In this document: positions 62,148-64,000 of the stretch, one piece after another
Position numbering within the stretch: position 1 is the stretch's first letter
How the letters are laid out: the number at the start of each line of letters is the position of its first letter
Origin: Pseudomonadota bacterium
GTDB taxonomy: Bacteria; Pseudomonadota; Gammaproteobacteria; Steroidobacterales; Steroidobacteraceae
Assembly: GCA_016720075.1 (NCBI GenBank)
Contig: JADJXW010000001.1
Location: 496,001-560,000, forward strand
Length of the DNA stretch: 64,000 nt
Reading direction: 5' to 3'
Notes under the pieces: model-generated
What the model was told of the DNA's origin: nothing
Database searches by the model: none
The model's input: only the letters and a program-made list of their open reading frames with translations
Made by a program: the position numbers and the translations under genes

Positions 62148-62702
62148 ATGCGAATCGTGATGACGGAGTTTGCGCGGCCGCGGCTTTTCCCACGGGAGTC
62201 GCGGCGCAACACCATCCAGGACATCAGCGCCGCGCAGTTCGAGCGCCACCTGAACGAGCATGCACCGCTGAAGGTGCTGCCGGGCTATGCGCCGTTCTGC
62301 ACGCTTCACGTTCATCGCAACTGGACGTCAACCCGCTGTCTCACGGTCCCGGTCACCGACGCAAACCGGCACCAGTTGCGCACCGCCTACGAGGCTCGCA
62401 ACAGCGCCGAGTTGCCGGTGCTGGTGCGGTGGTTTGAAGGCATGGAACCGCCCGTGGCCAGTTATCTGATTCCCATCCTCTACAGCCGCGAGCAGTTGGC
62501 GAGCGAGGGTTCGCCCATCGAAGCGGACTTCGGCGTTGTCGGCTGCATGTACACCAGCGAGCCGGAGGAGATTCCCATGGCGCCCATCACGATGATGCGC
62601 AATGCGCTGGGCGTGGCGGAGGGTGGTTCCGGCGTGCCGCTGGACCGCCGGGCCTACTCACGCAGCGTGGCGTTCTGGAGCGCCAACGCCAACTGGCGGT
62701 GA
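62148..62702 (+). CDS. DUF3228-like protein
   Basis: This is a 184-residue soluble protein. It begins MRIVMTEFARPRLFPRESRR and contains GYAPFCTLHVHRNWTSTRCL, a pattern I associate with the DUF3228 family, of unknown function. The rest is mostly alpha/beta with EMEPPVAS-like and VVGCMYTSEPEEIPMAPITM segments. The start ATG 62148 lies 68 bp from the divergent GFA-family gene. It is followed after 32 bp by the zinc ribbon gene. Confidence 0.78.
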   Translation: MRIVMTEFARPRLFPRESRRNTIQDISAAQFERHLNEHAPLKVLPGYAPFCTLHVHRNWTSTRCLTVPVTDANRHQLRTAYEARNSAELPVLVRWFEGMEPPVASYLIPILYSREQLASEGSPIEADFGVVGCMYTSEPEEIPMAPITMMRNALGVAEGGSGVPLDRRAYSRSVAFWSANANWR

Positions 62703-62734
62703 TCCGCGGCATGGGTCGGCGCTAGACTCCCGCA

Positions 62735-62995
62735 ATGCCTATCCATGATTTCCAGTGCCGAGGCTGTTCGAAGCGATTCGAGCTGCTCGTGCTTCCCAAT
62801 GAAAAGCCAAAGTGCCCGGGCTGCGGTTCCGGCAAGCTCGAGCGGCTGTTTTCAGGCGGCGCCGCGGTAAGCACTTCGCGCACGCGCGCGCGGACGACAG
62901 CGGTGGCGCGCAGCAAGGCCGGGGCCGTGAAGAAGGAAAAGGATCATGCGCATGCCGAGTACATGCGCAACCACATCAAGGATCACGGCGGCTAG
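62735..62995 (+). CDS. FmdB-type zinc ribbon protein
   Basis: This is an 86-residue protein of the FmdB/CxxC regulatory family. The N-terminus MPIHDFQCRGCSKRFELL carries one Cys pair and PKCPGCGSGKLERLF the second, forming a zinc ribbon. A basic Ala/Lys/Arg-rich tail with His residues follows (KKEKDHAHAEYMRNHIKDH). The family is small and its function is debated; some members are regulators. The start is ATG 62735. Its last 20 bases overlap the 3' end of the convergent exported-protein gene. Confidence 0.85.
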   Translation: MPIHDFQCRGCSKRFELLVLPNEKPKCPGCGSGKLERLFSGGAAVSTSRTRARTTAVARSKAGAVKKEKDHAHAEYMRNHIKDHGG

Positions 62996-64000
62996 AAGCG
63001 ATCCGTTTCCACGCAATGCGGGGAGCGCCACGCAGCGTCATGAACAAAGTGCCGTCGATCTCCATGCCCCCGCAGGCATAGTTCGTGAGCTCACTGCCCG
63101 GGCCGGCCAGCAGGTTCGTGACGGCGCCGGAGGACGGATCGATTCGCGCGACAAGCCAGGGCTGCGGGCACGATGCGCCGCAGGCGGCGATGTCGCGCAC
63201 ACGGGCGCGCTGCCCACCTACGATCAGCGAATCATCCGGGGCGCGATGGATGTTGTCCGGGCGGAAGTCCAGCGGCATCGCCCGCGTCGCTCCCAGGACG
63301 CGATCAAATACCAGCAGCTGCTGCGAGGCCCAGGCGCTGATGTACAGCGTGCGCTCATCGGTGCTGGTCTCGATGCCATTCGCGCCCGGGATGGCGCCAG
63401 TGGGCAGCATCTTCCACCCGCGGTCGGCATGCCATTCCCACACGCCACCGGTGGGTTCGCCCCGGTCCATTCGATTCCATGCGTCCCGGTCATCCGGGTC
63501 ATGGAAGCTCGACACCAGCATGCCCCCATCGGCAAGCGGCACCACGGCGTTCGCCAGCGTGCCCTTCGGCATCGGCACGCAGCCTGCCCAGGTAAGAACG
63601 GGTTCCGGGCGCATCTCCACCTGAAAGAATTCTATGGCGTGGCGATCACCGTGATTGGCGGCCAGCAGCATCGGCGGTCGGCCCTGGCCCGCAGCCCGAA
63701 TGCCCAGGCCGTCGAGGGACATGCGCCCGGGCTGCAGCGGGCCCGGGCAGATGTCGCGGAATTCCCGCTGCATGCCGAGTCCCTGTCGGGTCGACGGAAA
63801 CAGCGCTCGCGAACGCTTGCTGCGGCTGTCGATCAGGTACAGATGGGCGGGAGCGCCGATGTTCAGGCCGCTGGCGATCAGCCAGCGCGTGCCGGGAATC
63901 CGCGCGAGGTCTTCGCTGGCAACGGGGCCGCAGATCGCCTCGATGCCGTTGTCTGGCGGGCACGCCATCGACAGCGCCGCGGCAAGCGCGAAGGTGGGCA
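62976..64000 (-). CDS. Exported beta-propeller-like protein, 5' end outside the window
   Basis: This is at least 341 residues of a secreted protein whose reading frame runs off the end of the window. The in-frame sequence before the first visible Met (63968) reads PTFALAAALSMACPP, which looks like the end of a signal peptide or a lipobox (LSMAC). The true start is therefore beyond 64000. Repeating segments (VPLADGGMLVSSFHDPDDRD, NGIETSTDERTLYISAWASQ) suggest an SMP-30/gluconolactonase-like beta propeller. Function unknown. It converges on, and slightly overlaps, the zinc ribbon gene. Confidence 0.75.
   Translation of the reverse strand, partial: PTFALAAALSMACPPDNGIEAICGPVASEDLARIPGTRWLIASGLNIGAPAHLYLIDSRSKRSRALFPSTRQGLGMQREFRDICPGPLQPGRMSLDGLGIRAAGQGRPPMLLAANHGDRHAIEFFQVEMRPEPVLTWAGCVPMPKGTLANAVVPLADGGMLVSSFHDPDDRDAWNRMDRGEPTGGVWEWHADRGWKMLPTGAIPGANGIETSTDERTLYISAWASQQLLVFDRVLGATRAMPLDFRPDNIHRAPDDSLIVGGQRARVRDIAACGASCPQPWLVARIDPSSGAVTNLLAGPGSELTNYACGGMEIDGTLFMTLRGAPRIAWKRIASSRRDP

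Noticed and set aside
1..64000. CRISPR arrays, IS elements and rRNA/tRNA genes
   Set aside because: No regularly spaced repeats, transposase frames or RNA gene patterns were found by eye on either strand.

Overview
The window is a GC-rich, densely packed chromosomal segment from a Gram-negative bacterium, most likely a gammaproteobacterium of the Steroidobacterales/Nevskiales kind. The reasons are two large TonB-dependent receptors, many exported proteins and lipoproteins, a YbiT-type ABC-F protein followed by a DUF5062-like gene, a PA2778/PA2779-like pair, and a large set of PQQ enzymes and aromatic-catabolism genes. The taxonomy is an inference from gene content. Genes are often joined by ATGA, GTGA or TTGA overlaps. 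No gap without a gene exceeds about 185 bases, and I saw no tRNA, rRNA, CRISPR array or insertion sequence.

Region by region. 1-2435 (minus) is a broken type III restriction-modification pair (mod then res). A divergent XRE regulator (2517-2906) is separated from it by three copies of a GAAAG-N5-CTTTC-like box. 3010-9000 holds a GAF-GGDEF diguanylate cyclase, an orphan ParA ATPase, a TauE/SafE permease, an exported methyltransferase-like protein, a GPH/MFS symporter and two exported proteins. 9043-15601 is mostly housekeeping: a DeaD-type RNA helicase, YbiT, a DUF5062-like protein, an aldehyde dehydrogenase and the PA2778/PA2779-like pair.

15657-37208 is the centrepiece, an apparent catabolic island. 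A ten-gene minus-strand operon (25367 back to 15657) encodes, in transcription order, an FAD monooxygenase, an extradiol-type VOC dioxygenase, an alpha/beta hydrolase, a cytochrome P450, a cyclase-family hydrolase, both subunits of a succinyl-CoA:acetoacetate CoA-transferase, a thiolase, a Rieske oxygenase and a DenD-like dehydrogenase. A LysR gene (frameshifted as read) lies upstream. Divergent from it run a TonB receptor, a metallo-beta-lactamase-fold hydrolase, an amidohydrolase, a fumarylacetoacetate-hydrolase-family protein and a cupin protein. A Gfo/Idh/MocA oxidoreductase, a sugar-phosphate-isomerase-like protein, an MFS transporter and two small membrane proteins follow. Together they suggest uptake, oxygenation, ring cleavage and hydrolysis of an unidentified aromatic or cyclic compound, ending in acetoacetate and acetyl-CoA.

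37215-46712 holds a 52-codon membrane protein, a soluble PQQ sugar dehydrogenase, a DUF3297 protein, a small Rieske protein, an operon of three exported proteins (one DUF6152), a quinohaemoprotein alcohol dehydrogenase, an exported CxxCH plus flavin-split-barrel protein, an H-type lectin domain protein and a serine hydrolase. 46766-57798 holds an orphan MASE1 histidine kinase, a lone substrate-binding lipoprotein, more exported proteins of a W-E-G-D-T-L motif family, NTF2-like proteins and a 1014-residue TonB receptor. 57929-64000 has an IlvD-type dehydratase with a 2-hydroxyacid dehydrogenase, a tandem NTF2-like protein, a GFA-family protein, a DUF3228-like protein, an FmdB-type zinc ribbon protein and the 3' part of an exported protein cut by the window edge.

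Several reading frames are interrupted (res, mod, LysR, the membrane protein at 36748, probably DUF3297). Several of these lesions sit in runs of G, so some may be assembly errors. The cluster in mod-res, in DNA of lower GC, looks more like real decay.
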